Shown here: positions 35,526 to 44,551 of the stretch, in pieces
How positions within the stretch are numbered: position 1 is the first letter of the stretch
Layout: each line of letters opens with the position of its first letter
NCBI RefSeq assembly: GCF_018771565.1
Contig: NZ_CP076326.1
Span: 1,550,001 to 1,614,000 of the forward strand
From: Thermoflexus hugenholtzii
GTDB taxonomy: Bacteria > Chloroflexota > Anaerolineae > Thermoflexales > Thermoflexaceae
DNA length: 64,000 nt
Direction of reading: 5' to 3'
The notes under the pieces: model-generated
Databases searched by the model: none
What the model was told of the DNA's origin: nothing
What the model saw: only the letters and a program-made list of their open reading frames with translations
Program-made: the position numbers and the translations under genes

Positions 35526-36373
35526 GGGGGCCGAGGATCCTGACCTTCACGCTGGGCCTCCTGATCGGCCTGGGCGGAGGGCTTCTCCTGGCCTGGGAGG
35601 TCTTCCCACCGCCCCCGGGAAACGCCACGCCGGCCGACCTGGCCCCCGCCTATCAGGACCTGTGGATCGTCCTCGCCGCCCAGGCGGATCTTGTGGAGGG
35701 GGATGCGGCCGCCTCCCGCCGGCGTCTGGAGGCCCTGGGGCTGCCGGACCTGCCGGATCGGGTGCGGGCGCTGGCGGAGCGGGGCCTGTTTGAGAACTGG
35801 CCCCTTTCCACCGTCCAGGCCCTGGCGCGCCTCGCCCAGGCCCTGGGGGCGCGCTCCCCCGCGCTCGTGGTGATCCTGGCCACGCCGGTCCCCACCCGCA
35901 TCCCGCTGTCCCCCACCCTGATCCCAACCGCCACGCCTTCCCCGACTCCATCCCCTTCTCCCTCGCCCTCGCCGATGCCCAGCCCCACGCCCCTGCCCAC
36001 TCCCTTACCCACCCCCACGGAGGAGGCGACCGCCACGCCTCCCGCGCCGAACGGGCCGACGCTCCTCGAATCCCAGACGCGTTGCGAGACCTCGCCGCTT
36101 CTCCGCATCTACGTCTTCGACGCCGAAGGACGGCCCCGGGCGGGGGTTCGCCTGTGGGTGAGCGGGCCGCAGGGGACAGAGACGTTGCTCACCGGCCTGA
36201 AGCCGGGGATGGCGGAAGGCTACGCCGACGTGCAGATGGCTCCGCAGGGGACCTACCGGCTCGGGGTGGAGCGCCCGGAGCCGACCGTGGCCGAACTGGC
36301 CGCCCGCCCGTGCGTGGACGCCGCCGGCCAGGCCGGCTGGACCGGATGGGAGGTTCGGGTGCGCCTGCCGTAG
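35522..36373 (+). CDS. membrane-anchored protein with Pro/Ser/Thr linker and beta domain, tandem paralogue 2
   Basis: 283 residues from GTG 35522. The first 120 residues repeat the plan of the previous gene (helix, then ATPADLAPAYQDLWIVLAAQADLVEGDAAASRRRLEALGLP). Then comes a Pro/Ser/Thr linker of about 45 residues and a C-terminal beta domain (LLRIYVFDAEGRPRAGVRLWVSG ... GTYRLGVERP) resembling carboxypeptidase-regulatory/CARDB-type surface domains; Cys residues may form a disulphide. Likely extracytoplasmic. The 4-bp overlap with the paralogue implies one transcript. Function not known. Confidence 0.65.
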   Translation: MRGPRILTFTLGLLIGLGGGLLLAWEVFPPPPGNATPADLAPAYQDLWIVLAAQADLVEGDAAASRRRLEALGLPDLPDRVRALAERGLFENWPLSTVQALARLAQALGARSPALVVILATPVPTRIPLSPTLIPTATPSPTPSPSPSPSPMPSPTPLPTPLPTPTEEATATPPAPNGPTLLESQTRCETSPLLRIYVFDAEGRPRAGVRLWVSGPQGTETLLTGLKPGMAEGYADVQMAPQGTYRLGVERPEPTVAELAARPCVDAAGQAGWTGWEVRVRLP

Positions 36374-36438
36374 CCGTGGCGCCGCTTCTCCGCCGGATGG
36401 CCATGAGGCAAGGAAAGGAGAGGAAAGGAGGGGACACG

Positions 36439-37338
36439 ATGTCCGGAGGATCGCAAGATGGCAAGGCGCTTCGAGCCGTGCGACGAGCCCTCCAGGCCTC
36501 CTCCCCCGCCGAGGCCCTCTGGTGGACAGCGCAGGCCTATCGGGCCGCCCCGACCCATCCGGCCGTCCGGGCGCTGGTGCGGCGGATGCGGCGTCGATAC
36601 CCGAACGCCCGGGGGCACCCGCCCATCCGCTGGCCCCGCTTCGTCCTGGCCGGCTACGCCCTCCTGAGCGCCATCGCCCTGATCCTGATCCTCTACGGGC
36701 TGCGGCCGGGCCACCCGCTCGAGCCCCCAGCGGCTGCGGATCCCCCTGTGGGGATGGCGGAGGAAGCCGGGACGATGAGGAAGGGTCAGGAAGAGGAGCC
36801 CACCCCGGAAGGCGTGACGCCGTCCCCTGCCCCCCCAAGTCCGACGCCGACCGCCGCCTTGATCCCCCCAACGCCGACCGCGCGCCCTTCGCCCACGGCC
36901 TCGCCGACGCGGCGGCCCGCGCCCACCGCAACGCCCCGGCCGCGCCCAACGGCCTCTCCCTCCCCCATGCCCGGCCCGCCCTTCCCCGGGCGCTGGATCC
37001 TGGTGGATCTCAGCGATCAGGAGCTCATCGCCTACGAAGGGGAGACTCCGATCCTGCGGACGAAGGTCTCCACCGGGCGGGCCCGCACGCCCACCGTGGT
37101 GGGGGTCTTCCACATCTATCTCAAGCTGCGATCGCAGACGATGCGCGGCCCGGACTACTACCTGCCGAACGTCCCTTATGTGATGTATTTCCACCAGGGC
37201 TACGCCCTGCACGGCACTTACTGGCACAACCGCTTCGGCCAGCCGATGAGCCACGGCTGCGTCAACCTGCCCACGCCGATCGCGGAGCAGTTGTATCAGT
37301 GGGCGGACATCGGGACGCCGGTGGTGGTGCAGCCGTGA
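36439..37338 (+). CDS. membrane-anchored L,D-transpeptidase (YkuD domain)
   Basis: 299 residues. A cytoplasmic helical N-terminus (about 1-65, TPR-like), one transmembrane helix (about 70-92), a Pro/Thr/Ser linker with PTPTARPSPTASPT (about 120-180), then a YkuD domain with the catalytic motif HGTYWHNRFGQPMSHGCVNL (His, then Ser-His-Gly-Cys). YkuD enzymes cross-link peptidoglycan or attach proteins to it. ATG 36439 follows GGAGGGG. It follows the two membrane-anchored proteins on the same strand, pointing to a cell-surface theme. A perfect palindrome (37400-37427) lies downstream. Confidence 0.9.
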   Translation: MSGGSQDGKALRAVRRALQASSPAEALWWTAQAYRAAPTHPAVRALVRRMRRRYPNARGHPPIRWPRFVLAGYALLSAIALILILYGLRPGHPLEPPAAADPPVGMAEEAGTMRKGQEEEPTPEGVTPSPAPPSPTPTAALIPPTPTARPSPTASPTRRPAPTATPRPRPTASPSPMPGPPFPGRWILVDLSDQELIAYEGETPILRTKVSTGRARTPTVVGVFHIYLKLRSQTMRGPDYYLPNVPYVMYFHQGYALHGTYWHNRFGQPMSHGCVNLPTPIAEQLYQWADIGTPVVVQP

Positions 37339-37399
37339 GGGCTCCGGAGCGGGGAGCCATCCAGGCAGGCCGTTCGCTGAAGCAGTGCGGCGGGCTGCT

Positions 37400-37427
37400 G
37401 TAGGGCAACTGCTCGCAGTTGCCCTAC
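37400..37427. repeat. perfect 28-bp GTAGG...CCTAC palindrome
   Basis: Arms GTAGGGCAACTGC and GCAGTTGCCCTAC, 13 bp, around TC. Same core as the 80-bp element's internal palindrome but without its outer ends. Lies between the L,D-transpeptidase and folE genes and could act as a hairpin at the end of the former's transcript. Confidence 0.75.
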
Positions 37428-37508
37428 ATGATCCCGGCGTGGGTTTTTGTCTGCTTCCGCCCCGGCGGATTAAGATGGATAAGATGCTCACGGGAGAGGA
37501 AGAGGCGC

Positions 37509-38135
37509 ATGGAGCCGCAGGTGTGGAGGACGTGGGCGGAAACCCGAACGTCAGCGCCGGATTCGGACCGGCTGGCGGAGGCGGTGGAGGCGCTGCTGCG
37601 GGCGCTGGGAGAGGATCCGGATCGCGAAGGGCTGCGCCGCACCCCGGCCCGGGTGGCGGCCATGCTCCAGGAGGTGCTGGCCGGCTACTGGATGGACCCG
37701 GCCGAGCTGATCAATGGGGCGATCTTCGAGGCCGAGGACAACGACCTGGTCCTGGTGCGGGACATCGAGTTCTACAGCATGTGCGAGCATCACCTGCTGC
37801 CGTTCTACGGCCGGGTCCACGTGGCCTATATCCCCGATGGCCGGATCATCGGCCTCTCCAAGATCCCCCGCATCGTGGAGCTGTTCGCCCGCCGCCTGCA
37901 GGTTCAGGAGCGCATGACGCGACAGATCGCGGACTTCCTGGAGCGGGTGCTGCAGCCCCGGGGCGTGGCGGTCATCGTGGAGGCCGCCCACCTGTGCACC
38001 ATGATGCGCGGCGTGCGCAAGTCCGGCGCCCGCATGGTCACCCAGGCCCTCACCGGCGTCTTCCGCACCGACCCCCGGCTCCGCAGCGAGCTCCGCATCC
38101 ACCTGCGCCACCCGGACCGCGATGCGGCGGGATGA
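37509..38135 (+). CDS. folE: GTP cyclohydrolase I
   Basis: FolE converts GTP to dihydroneopterin triphosphate, the first step of folate synthesis. 208 residues from ATG 37509; sequence between 37419 and 37508 that is open in frame is unlike the family. Zinc ligands are visible: Cys in [12 protein letters not shown], the following His, and the second Cys in [41 protein letters not shown] is the other conserved block. It converges with the YfhO-like gene (19-base gap). Confidence 0.96.
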   Translation: MEPQVWRTWAETRTSAPDSDRLAEAVEALLRALGEDPDREGLRRTPARVAAMLQEVLAGYWMDPAELINGAIFEAEDNDLVLVRDIEFYSMCEHHLLPFYGRVHVAYIPDGRIIGLSKIPRIVELFARRLQVQERMTRQIADFLERVLQPRGVAVIVEAAHLCTMMRGVRKSGARMVTQALTGVFRTDPRLRSELRIHLRHPDRDAAG

Positions 38136-38154
38136 CCCGCTCATCACAACCAGA

Positions 38155-40854
38155 TCAATCGACGCTCCCACGGGTCCGGCCGACGAGGAGAGGTCTCAGG
38201 ACCCCCAAGCTGAACCCCGCCACACCGAGCAGCGTGACGATCCCGCCTGCGATCAGGCTGGATGGGAAATACACCCAGCGCACCCGATGGACCCCCGCCG
38301 GAACGGCGATGGCCTGGAAGAGGCCGTTGGCCGGATAAACGGGAACCGCCCGCCCGTCCACCCACGCTCGCCACCCGGGATCGTAAGACTCCAGGAGCAC
38401 CAGCCACCCCGCCCGCTCCAGACGGACCTCCGCCTCCCGGGCCTCCGGGGTGAAGTGGATCCAGCGGACCTCCCCACGACACGGGCCTTCCTCCGGCCCC
38501 GCCCCCCTTTCCCCTTCGCCTTCGATCACCACACGCCGCGCGGGATCGAAGGCGGGATCCGTCAGGCGAGCCATCGCCGCTTCTTCCCCACGGACGAAAT
38601 CGGCCGCGCACACGCCATACAGCCGCGGGAGCGCCCGTCGGAACTCGTAGATCTTGACGTCCCCGGCATACCGCAGGGCGAAGGCGCCTCCCGGGCTCAG
38701 CACCAGCGCCTGGAACGCCCCCGTCCGTCCGTCCACCAGCGCCCCGCCCGTCACCCGCCATCCACCTCGGGCGCAGGCCTCCGGATCCGAGCGCAACACC
38801 ACGGAGACCACCCGGCGGGGAGCCTCCCAGCGAACGATGGAGGGCCGCCCGGCCTCCCCCGCCGCCACCGGAAGCCGGAGGACCTCCCCATCGGCCAGCT
38901 CCAGCTCGGCGGTCCCGAACCGGGCGCCGGGAGGGAACGAGGACGCCATCCGCAAGCGAAGCTCCGTGGCCTCAAACGGGGAGAATGGCCCCGCCGCGAT
39001 GGCCTCCGGGCCGCAGGCGTCCGCGGTCAGGCCGCCGTCGTAGAACACGCCGTCCACCCACTCGTCCCGCAGGCGATCCGTCACGATCCAGCGCACGCCC
39101 AGCACCTGCAGCCAGCGGGGCTCCGGGATCCCGGGCAAGCTCTCCCAGAGCCGCCCGTCCCGGAGCAGGCGGTCCGCCGGGACGAAGCGCTGGGCCAGGG
39201 CGATGAACCGCCGCAACGGCAACACGCCGCCGTCGTAGCCATCCACCGTCGGAAGGCCCCACGCCATGGGCAGGTTGGGGATCAGGGCCTCCCGCTGCTT
39301 CAGCGCCACCAGGAACTCCTCGAAGGCCTCGGGCGGAAGCCGATCTCCGAAGAGGCTCCGCCACTCCCCCAGATCCCCGGGGTCGAACCGCAGGTCCACC
39401 ACGCTCAGGATCCGCCCCGCCCCCGGCCCCTCCGTCCGCACGAGGTCCTCCATCACATAAGCCGGGAGACGGGGAAAGGACCAGGCCTCCGGGGGGACGA
39501 GGCGGTTGAGGGGCCGCCCCCACGCGGCGCCGATGAGCTCCGCCGCCCACAACCCCAGCCACAGGGCCCGGGGCGCCCGACGCCCGACGAGGAGCAGTCC
39601 GAGGCCGGCCAGGGCGATCCACCCGATCAGCCGCCCGCCCTCCACCGGCCCCAGGGGGCCGGTCATCCCGGCGGGGCGCAGCGGGGCCGCCGCCACGGCG
39701 AGGCCGATCAGGGCGAGCACCCCCAGCGCCCACATCCCCGCCCGCCGGATCGAGAGCCCCCGAAGGCCGCCATCGAACCCCTCCCCGATCCCCAGGGCGG
39801 CCCCGAAGGCCCAGAGGGCCAGCCAGCGGGCCGGGACCCGGAAGGCGCGCAGCGGCGGCAACGCCCCGACCAGCCCGACGTAGAGCGGGTTATAGGCACC
39901 CCAGGCGAAGAACAGCCCGACCCCGGCGATCACCGGCCACCGCCCCCGGCCGAGGCCGGCGGCCAGGGCCAGCAGCCCCAGGACCCCCACATCGGCCGTG
40001 AACTCGGTGAAGGCCGGCGCCTCCCGACCGGGGAGAATGGATCGACCCAGCCAGAGCGGCGAAAGCGAAAAGGAAAGGGCTTCGTTCAGGGGGAGGCCGC
40101 CGGCGCGGATGGAGCGCCCGGCCAGCTCCAGGGCCGGGACCCACTGGACGGCGCTCAGGGCCAGCGCCAGCGCCCCGCCCAGCCCCCCGGGCCCCCAGGC
40201 GTGGAGCCAGGCCCTTCCCGATCGCGCCTCCCGCCACGGCGGCGCGAAGAGGAAGGCCAGCGCCGTCCAGCTCAGGAACACCGTCTGGGCGTGGCCGCAC
40301 AGCCACTGCATCGCCCCGGCCAGCCCCAGAGCCAGCGGGCACCGGGCCGCCCAGGCCCATCCCATCCAGGGCAGCCAGGCCAGGGCCTGAAACTGATTGA
40401 TGTGCTCCGCCTGGGCCAGCACATACCCGCCCATCGCGTAGGCCAGGGCAGCGGCCAGCGCCCCGCCGGGCCGGGCGCCCCGCCGGCGCATGAGCCCATA
40501 CATCCCCCAGGCGGCCCACAGGGCGTGCAACAGGATCGAGCCCTTCAGGGCCTGGGGAGCTGGCATCCCCGAGAGGAGCCGGTTGGGCGGGTAGAAAAAG
40601 CCGACCTGCGGGTTGGCCAGGAACGGAGCTCCGGCGAAGAGATCGGGGTTCCACAGGGGGAGACGGCCCTCCCGGGTGGCGCGGGCGGCGGCCTCCCAGT
40701 AAGGGTAGAAATACAGGGCCACATCCCCCCGCATCAGGATGCCCGGGGAAACGAGCAGCGGGGCCAGGGCCAGCAGAAGAAAGGCGGTGATCAGCCCCCA
40801 CGCCGCCACGTCTTGAAGCCATCGATTCATCGACATGCGTCGATCGATCTTCAT
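38155..40854 (-). CDS. YfhO-like large membrane protein
   Basis: 899 residues: about 12-14 membrane helices in the first two thirds, then a large extracytoplasmic beta-rich part and a final helix (SSLIAGGIVTLLGVAGFSLGVL). MRGDVALYFYPYWEAAARATREGRLPLWNPDLFAGAPFLANPQVGFFYPPN is the conserved loop of YfhO/GT-C-like proteins (acidic residues, W-N-P). YfhO proteins take part in glycosylation of envelope polymers in Firmicutes. The ATG at 40854 lacks a good ribosome site; ATG 40830 (MNRWLQDVAAWG) is an alternative. Last gene of a hisS-sugar dehydrogenase-VTT-YfhO unit. Confidence 0.8.
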   Translation of the reverse strand: MKIDRRMSMNRWLQDVAAWGLITAFLLLALAPLLVSPGILMRGDVALYFYPYWEAAARATREGRLPLWNPDLFAGAPFLANPQVGFFYPPNRLLSGMPAPQALKGSILLHALWAAWGMYGLMRRRGARPGGALAAALAYAMGGYVLAQAEHINQFQALAWLPWMGWAWAARCPLALGLAGAMQWLCGHAQTVFLSWTALAFLFAPPWREARSGRAWLHAWGPGGLGGALALALSAVQWVPALELAGRSIRAGGLPLNEALSFSLSPLWLGRSILPGREAPAFTEFTADVGVLGLLALAAGLGRGRWPVIAGVGLFFAWGAYNPLYVGLVGALPPLRAFRVPARWLALWAFGAALGIGEGFDGGLRGLSIRRAGMWALGVLALIGLAVAAAPLRPAGMTGPLGPVEGGRLIGWIALAGLGLLLVGRRAPRALWLGLWAAELIGAAWGRPLNRLVPPEAWSFPRLPAYVMEDLVRTEGPGAGRILSVVDLRFDPGDLGEWRSLFGDRLPPEAFEEFLVALKQREALIPNLPMAWGLPTVDGYDGGVLPLRRFIALAQRFVPADRLLRDGRLWESLPGIPEPRWLQVLGVRWIVTDRLRDEWVDGVFYDGGLTADACGPEAIAAGPFSPFEATELRLRMASSFPPGARFGTAELELADGEVLRLPVAAGEAGRPSIVRWEAPRRVVSVVLRSDPEACARGGWRVTGGALVDGRTGAFQALVLSPGGAFALRYAGDVKIYEFRRALPRLYGVCAADFVRGEEAAMARLTDPAFDPARRVVIEGEGERGAGPEEGPCRGEVRWIHFTPEAREAEVRLERAGWLVLLESYDPGWRAWVDGRAVPVYPANGLFQAIAVPAGVHRVRWVYFPSSLIAGGIVTLLGVAGFSLGVLRPLLVGRTRGSVD

Positions 40855-40879
40855 CGAAGGCGTTCGCAGGGATCTGTGC

Positions 40880-41449
40880 TCATCCGCCGAACCATCGCTG
40901 CAGGAGCTCGATCCCGTAAAAGCCCGCCCAGGCGGCGATCCAGTTCTTCAGGATCTTCCCCGTCGCACACGGGATGAAAAACAGAAGGAGGGGCATGCGG
41001 GTGGAGCCGGCCACGATCCCGGCGACGTCGAAGAGGGGGTTGGGGACCAGGGCCAGGATGAAGATCACGGCGGGGCCGTAGCGGCGCATCCAGCGGGCGA
41101 TCTGCTCGTAGCGGGGGAGCTCCTCCGCCAGAGTCTGGCCGCTATAGCCGGCCAGATAGCCGCTGAGCTCGCCCACCGCCTGCCCCAGCCCGGCCACCAC
41201 CCCCACGATCCACGGGTTGAACATCCCGCCCGCCAGGGTGGTCACCGCCAGGCCCGGGAGGGGGAGGATCAGCGTGGCGTTGGTCAGGGCGCTGATCAGG
41301 AAGATGGCCGGGTATCCGAAGCGCGCCCATTCGGAGAAGCGATCTCGATAACGAACGGTGAACCATACGGCGCCGATCAGGATGAGGACCACCGCAACGC
41401 GCGCCGCCCACAGGCGCCTTCGAGAGATCGTCGAGGTTCGGGCTTCCAC
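40880..41449 (-). CDS. VTT/SNARE-associated domain membrane protein (DedA-like)
   Basis: 189 residues with four to five helices. The re-entrant VTT core LILPLPGLAVTTLAGGMFNPWIVGVVAGLGQAVGELSGYLAG, the following helix with RRYGPAVIFILALVPNPLFDVAGIVAGSTRMPLL and the FIPCATGKILKNWI segment are typical of YqaA/DedA-type proteins, which are thought to flip lipids such as undecaprenyl phosphate. Start GTG 41449 lies 10 bases after AAGGAGG. It is 18 bases downstream of the nucleotide-sugar dehydrogenase. Confidence 0.85.
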   Translation of the reverse strand: MEARTSTISRRRLWAARVAVVLILIGAVWFTVRYRDRFSEWARFGYPAIFLISALTNATLILPLPGLAVTTLAGGMFNPWIVGVVAGLGQAVGELSGYLAGYSGQTLAEELPRYEQIARWMRRYGPAVIFILALVPNPLFDVAGIVAGSTRMPLLLFFIPCATGKILKNWIAAWAGFYGIELLQRWFGG

Positions 41450-41467
41450 GGGATCTCATCCTCCTTT

Positions 41468-42793
41468 TCAACGGGCGTCCGGCCAGGGGGCGCCCAGGCG
41501 GACGATACGGGCGGAGCCGGAGGGGATCCCCGCCGTGGCGTTGCAGGTGTCTACCACCAGCCGCGCCGTCGCCACCACCTTCGGATAGTCCACCGCCCGG
41601 TGCCCGGTCACGATCACCACCACATCCGCCCAGCGCAGCCACCCCTCCTCCAGCGGCACCGACTCCCACTCGACGATCTCCCGGTAGAACCGGCTCCCCC
41701 CTGCCCGGAACCGCGGCACATACGGATCGTGATAGGCCACCTCTGCCCCTCGCGCCAGCAAGAGCTCCATGATCCGCTCCGCCGGGCTGTTGCGGGCGTC
41801 ATCCACCTCCCGCTTGAAGGCCACCCCCAGCACCAGCACCCGCGCCCCCCGCAACCCCCGCCTCTCATATCGGTCCAGGGCCTCCTCCACTTTCTCCACC
41901 ACGTGGAAGGGCATCCCCTGGTTCACCTCGGCCGCCAGCTCGATGAACTTCGTGTAAAAGTCATATTCCCGGGCCTTCCACGACAGATAATAGGGATCCA
42001 CCGGGATGCAGTGGCCTCCCACCCCGGGGCCCGGATAGAAGGCCATAAAGCCGAAGGGCTTGGTCTTCGCCGCTTCGATCACCTCCCAGATGTCGATCCC
42101 CATCCGCTCGCACAGCAGTGCCAGCTCGTTGACCAGGGCGATGTTCACGCTGCGGAAGATGTTCTCCAGGAGCTTGCTCATCTCCGCCACCCGCGGCGAG
42201 GACACCCGATGCACCGGCGCCCCCAGCCGCTCCAGGAGCGCCGCCGCCCGGGCCGTGCTGCGTGCCGTGATCCCGCCCACCACCTTCGGGGTGTTGCGCA
42301 CCGTCCACTCCCGGTTCCCCGGATCGATGCGCTCCGGGGAGAAGGCCAGGTCGAAATCCTCCCCGGCTCGCAGGCCGCTGCGCTCCAGGATCGGCCGCAC
42401 CACCTCCTCCGTCGTCCCCGGATAGGTCGTGCTCTGGAGGATCACCAGGTGCCCCCGCCGCAGGTGCGGGACCAGCCCCTCCGCCGCCGCCCGCACATAC
42501 GAGAGATCCGGCGCCCGCATGGCGTCGTAAGGCGTGGGCACGCAGATCAAAACCGCCTCCACCTCCGCCAGCGCCCCGTAATCCGTCGTCGCGCGGAACC
42601 GCCCGCTCTCCAGGGCCGCCCGCAGCGCCTCCTCCGGCACGTCCCGGATCGGGCTGCGCCCGGCCATCAGCGCCGCCACCTTGCCCGCGTCCACATCCAC
42701 CCCGATCACTTCCAGCCCGACCTCCGCAAAGGCCACCGCCAGCGGCAGCCCCACATACCCCAGCCCGATCACGCCCACCCGCTCATCGGCCAT
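41468..42793 (-). CDS. UDP-N-acetyl-hexosamine 6-dehydrogenase-type nucleotide sugar dehydrogenase
   Basis: 441 residues of the UDP-glucose/GDP-mannose dehydrogenase family. GVIGLGYVGLPLAVAFAEVGLEVIGVD is the NAD site; VILQSTTYPGTTEEVV, FSPERIDPGNREWTVRNTPKVVGG and the catalytic cysteine in GPGVGGHCIPVDPYYL follow; the C-terminal half has VLGVAFKREVDDARNSPAERI. The ERIDPGN and IPVDPYYL forms are those of WbpA/WecC-like enzymes making UDP-N-acetyl-hexosaminuronic acids for surface polysaccharide. ATG 42793 overlaps the hisS end by 11 bp; the open frame upstream is a hisS shadow. Confidence 0.9.
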   Translation of the reverse strand: MADERVGVIGLGYVGLPLAVAFAEVGLEVIGVDVDAGKVAALMAGRSPIRDVPEEALRAALESGRFRATTDYGALAEVEAVLICVPTPYDAMRAPDLSYVRAAAEGLVPHLRRGHLVILQSTTYPGTTEEVVRPILERSGLRAGEDFDLAFSPERIDPGNREWTVRNTPKVVGGITARSTARAAALLERLGAPVHRVSSPRVAEMSKLLENIFRSVNIALVNELALLCERMGIDIWEVIEAAKTKPFGFMAFYPGPGVGGHCIPVDPYYLSWKAREYDFYTKFIELAAEVNQGMPFHVVEKVEEALDRYERRGLRGARVLVLGVAFKREVDDARNSPAERIMELLLARGAEVAYHDPYVPRFRAGGSRFYREIVEWESVPLEEGWLRWADVVVIVTGHRAVDYPKVVATARLVVDTCNATAGIPSGSARIVRLGAPWPDAR

Positions 42794-44120
42794 CGCCCTT
42801 CCCTCCCAGGCTCTGCCGGATCCAGCGGGCTGCCTCCTCGGGAGGCAACGTCCGCTGTTCCCCGCTCCCCATGTCCCGGACGGTGACCACGCCCCGGGCT
42901 TCCTCGTCCGGGCCGAGGATGGCCACGAAGGGGATGCCCTTCTGATGGGCATAGCGCAGCTGGGCCTCCAGGCGGCGGGGTTCGAAATAGAGCATCACCT
43001 TCAGCCCCGCCCGGCGGAAGGCCTGGGCGAGGGCGATGGAGGCCCCCATGCGGGTCTCATCGAAGACGGTCACCAGGACCTGCACCGGCGTGCGGGGCAG
43101 GTCCGGCGGGGCCATCCCCAGCTCCTGGATCACATCGATGATCCGCTCGATGCCGAAGCTGGTCCCGGTCATCGGCACGCTCTGCCTGGCGAACAGGCCC
43201 ACCAGGCCGTCGTAGCGGCCGCCCCCGGTGATGGAGCCGATCTTCGGCTCCGTGACCACCGTCTCGAAGATGGGGCCGGTGTAATACTCCAGGCCCCGCA
43301 CCATGGTGAAGGAGATCCGGTAGCGCTCTGAAGGCACCCCCATGGCCTCCACGAACCGAAGCAACGCCTCCAGTTCCCGAATCCCCTCCAGGCCTTCCGG
43401 GATCTCCGCCGCCTGCATCCGGCGGGACAGCTCCCCCAGGATCTCCGCGTGATCCCCCTCGATGCGGAGCAGCTCCAGCATGCGGGCGATGGCTTCCTCC
43501 GGGATCCCATACCGGCGCATCTCCTCCTGCACGCCCTCCAGACCCAGGCGATCGAACTTGTCGATGGCCCGGTAGAGGCTCCCCAGCAAGGGCTCCGGGA
43601 CCCCGGAGTAGCGGCCGAGGCCGGTCAGCAGCTTGCGGTCGTTGAGCAGGATGACGAAGTTCCGGAAGCCCAGGCGGGTGAGGGCCTCGTGGATCAGGGA
43701 GATGATCTCGGCGTCCGCGGCCATCGAGGAGGTGCCCACGATGTCGGCGTCGCACTGGTAGAACTCCCGGTAACGTCCCTTCTGGGGGCGCTCCGCCCGC
43801 CACACCGGGGCGATCTGGTAGCGCTTGAAGGGCCGGGGGAGGTTCGGATACATGGCCACCACCCGGGCCAGGGGGACCGAGAGGTCGTAGCGCAGGCTGA
43901 GCTCCTCCTTGCCCTCCCGGTGGCGGGCGTCGTAGATCAGCTTCTCCGCGTCCGGCCCGTATTTGCCCATCAGCGTCTCGCGCAGCTCCAGGGCCGGGGT
44001 CTGGAGCGGCTCGAAGCCGTAGGCTTCGAAGATCTCCTCGAAGGCCCGGATCACATACCGGCGCAACATCATCTGCTCGGGAAGGATGTCCCGCATCCCG
44101 CGGGGTAAGCGGGGCTCCAT
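42783..44120 (-). CDS. hisS: histidyl-tRNA synthetase
   Basis: Class II synthetase charging tRNA-His. 445 residues: motif 1 region GMRDILPEQMMLRRYVIRAFEEIFEAYGFE, motif 2 YQIAPVWRAERPQKGRYREFYQCDAD, the histidine-specific RGLEYYTGPIFE and GGGRYDGLVG, motif 3 GTSFGIERI and a C-terminal anticodon domain (VQVLVTVFDE onwards). GGTGGAGGC precedes the ATG. It heads a minus-strand run with envelope genes and overlaps the sugar dehydrogenase by 11 bp. Confidence 0.97.
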   Translation of the reverse strand: MEPRLPRGMRDILPEQMMLRRYVIRAFEEIFEAYGFEPLQTPALELRETLMGKYGPDAEKLIYDARHREGKEELSLRYDLSVPLARVVAMYPNLPRPFKRYQIAPVWRAERPQKGRYREFYQCDADIVGTSSMAADAEIISLIHEALTRLGFRNFVILLNDRKLLTGLGRYSGVPEPLLGSLYRAIDKFDRLGLEGVQEEMRRYGIPEEAIARMLELLRIEGDHAEILGELSRRMQAAEIPEGLEGIRELEALLRFVEAMGVPSERYRISFTMVRGLEYYTGPIFETVVTEPKIGSITGGGRYDGLVGLFARQSVPMTGTSFGIERIIDVIQELGMAPPDLPRTPVQVLVTVFDETRMGASIALAQAFRRAGLKVMLYFEPRRLEAQLRYAHQKGIPFVAILGPDEEARGVVTVRDMGSGEQRTLPPEEAARWIRQSLGGKGDGR

Positions 44121-44165
44121 GCCTCCACCTCTTCGCCCGGATTCTTAAACCATCGATTATCATAA

Positions 44166-44180
44166 CTCAGGTCACCTGAG
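44166..44180 (-). promoter_or_regulatory. palindrome near the hisS start, possible operator
   Basis: CTCAGGT-C-ACCTGAG is a perfect 7-bp inverted repeat. On the minus strand it is followed directly by TTATGATAAT, a plausible -10 box, about 40 bases before the hisS start codon. Confidence 0.35.
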
Positions 44181-44407
44181 GGCGAAGATCCGCCTGCGAA
44201 CAAGGGCCGCTCACAAATGGGAGCACGAACACACGATTGGAGTAAGCCGGGATTCATTCCGGTTTGCATCCTGCCGTCAACGGGGAAAGATGAGGTCCTC
44301 CTCACCCTGCCTCAGGTCCAGCCTGCACCGTAAAACCGCACAGATTGCAGGTGCGATTGGTGCGGGCCGTTGCGCCGGCTGGCCTCTCAAAGAGTCAAAG
44401 AGAATGA

Positions 44408-44441
44408 AGCCGGGCGGGGCCCAAAGAGGCCCCGCCCGGCT
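44408..44441 (-). terminator. strong hairpin after the methyltransferase gene
   Basis: GCCGGGCGGGGCC (44409-44421) and GGCCCCGCCCGGC (44428-44440) form a perfect 13-bp stem with a 6-base loop, extended by an A-T pair. On the minus strand a pyrimidine-rich tail TTCATTCTCTTT follows. Confidence 0.75.
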
Positions 44442-44551
44442 CCTGAAGCCTTCCCCAGGAAACATCCGGCGATGGGAACGCCTGAGATCGCCTGTCCTGT
44501 TGAAGGCCGGCCGAAGAGATCCCTACCGCCCTCGCTCCAGGCCCCCAGGCC

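Larger units (their letters stand above)
44121..44551. other. gene-free stretch upstream of hisS
   Basis: 431 bases with no convincing gene. It contains the 15-base palindrome near the hisS promoter region (44166-44180), a TTGACG with 17-base spacer to ATGAAT on the minus strand at about 44282-44254 (weak), and the strong hairpin 44409-44440. I see no T-box consensus. Confidence 0.6.

Noticed and set aside
38122-40977. A 951-residue plus-strand open frame opposite the YfhO-like gene
   Set aside because: It is a shadow: high GC keeps it open; the translation is low-complexity (repeats of G, R, P, Q) without any domain, while the minus strand shows a coherent membrane protein.
44121-44300. T-box leader for hisS
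   Set aside because: No TGG-ACCGCG-type antiterminator sequence and no stem-I landmarks are visible; Chloroflexota synthetases rarely use T-boxes.
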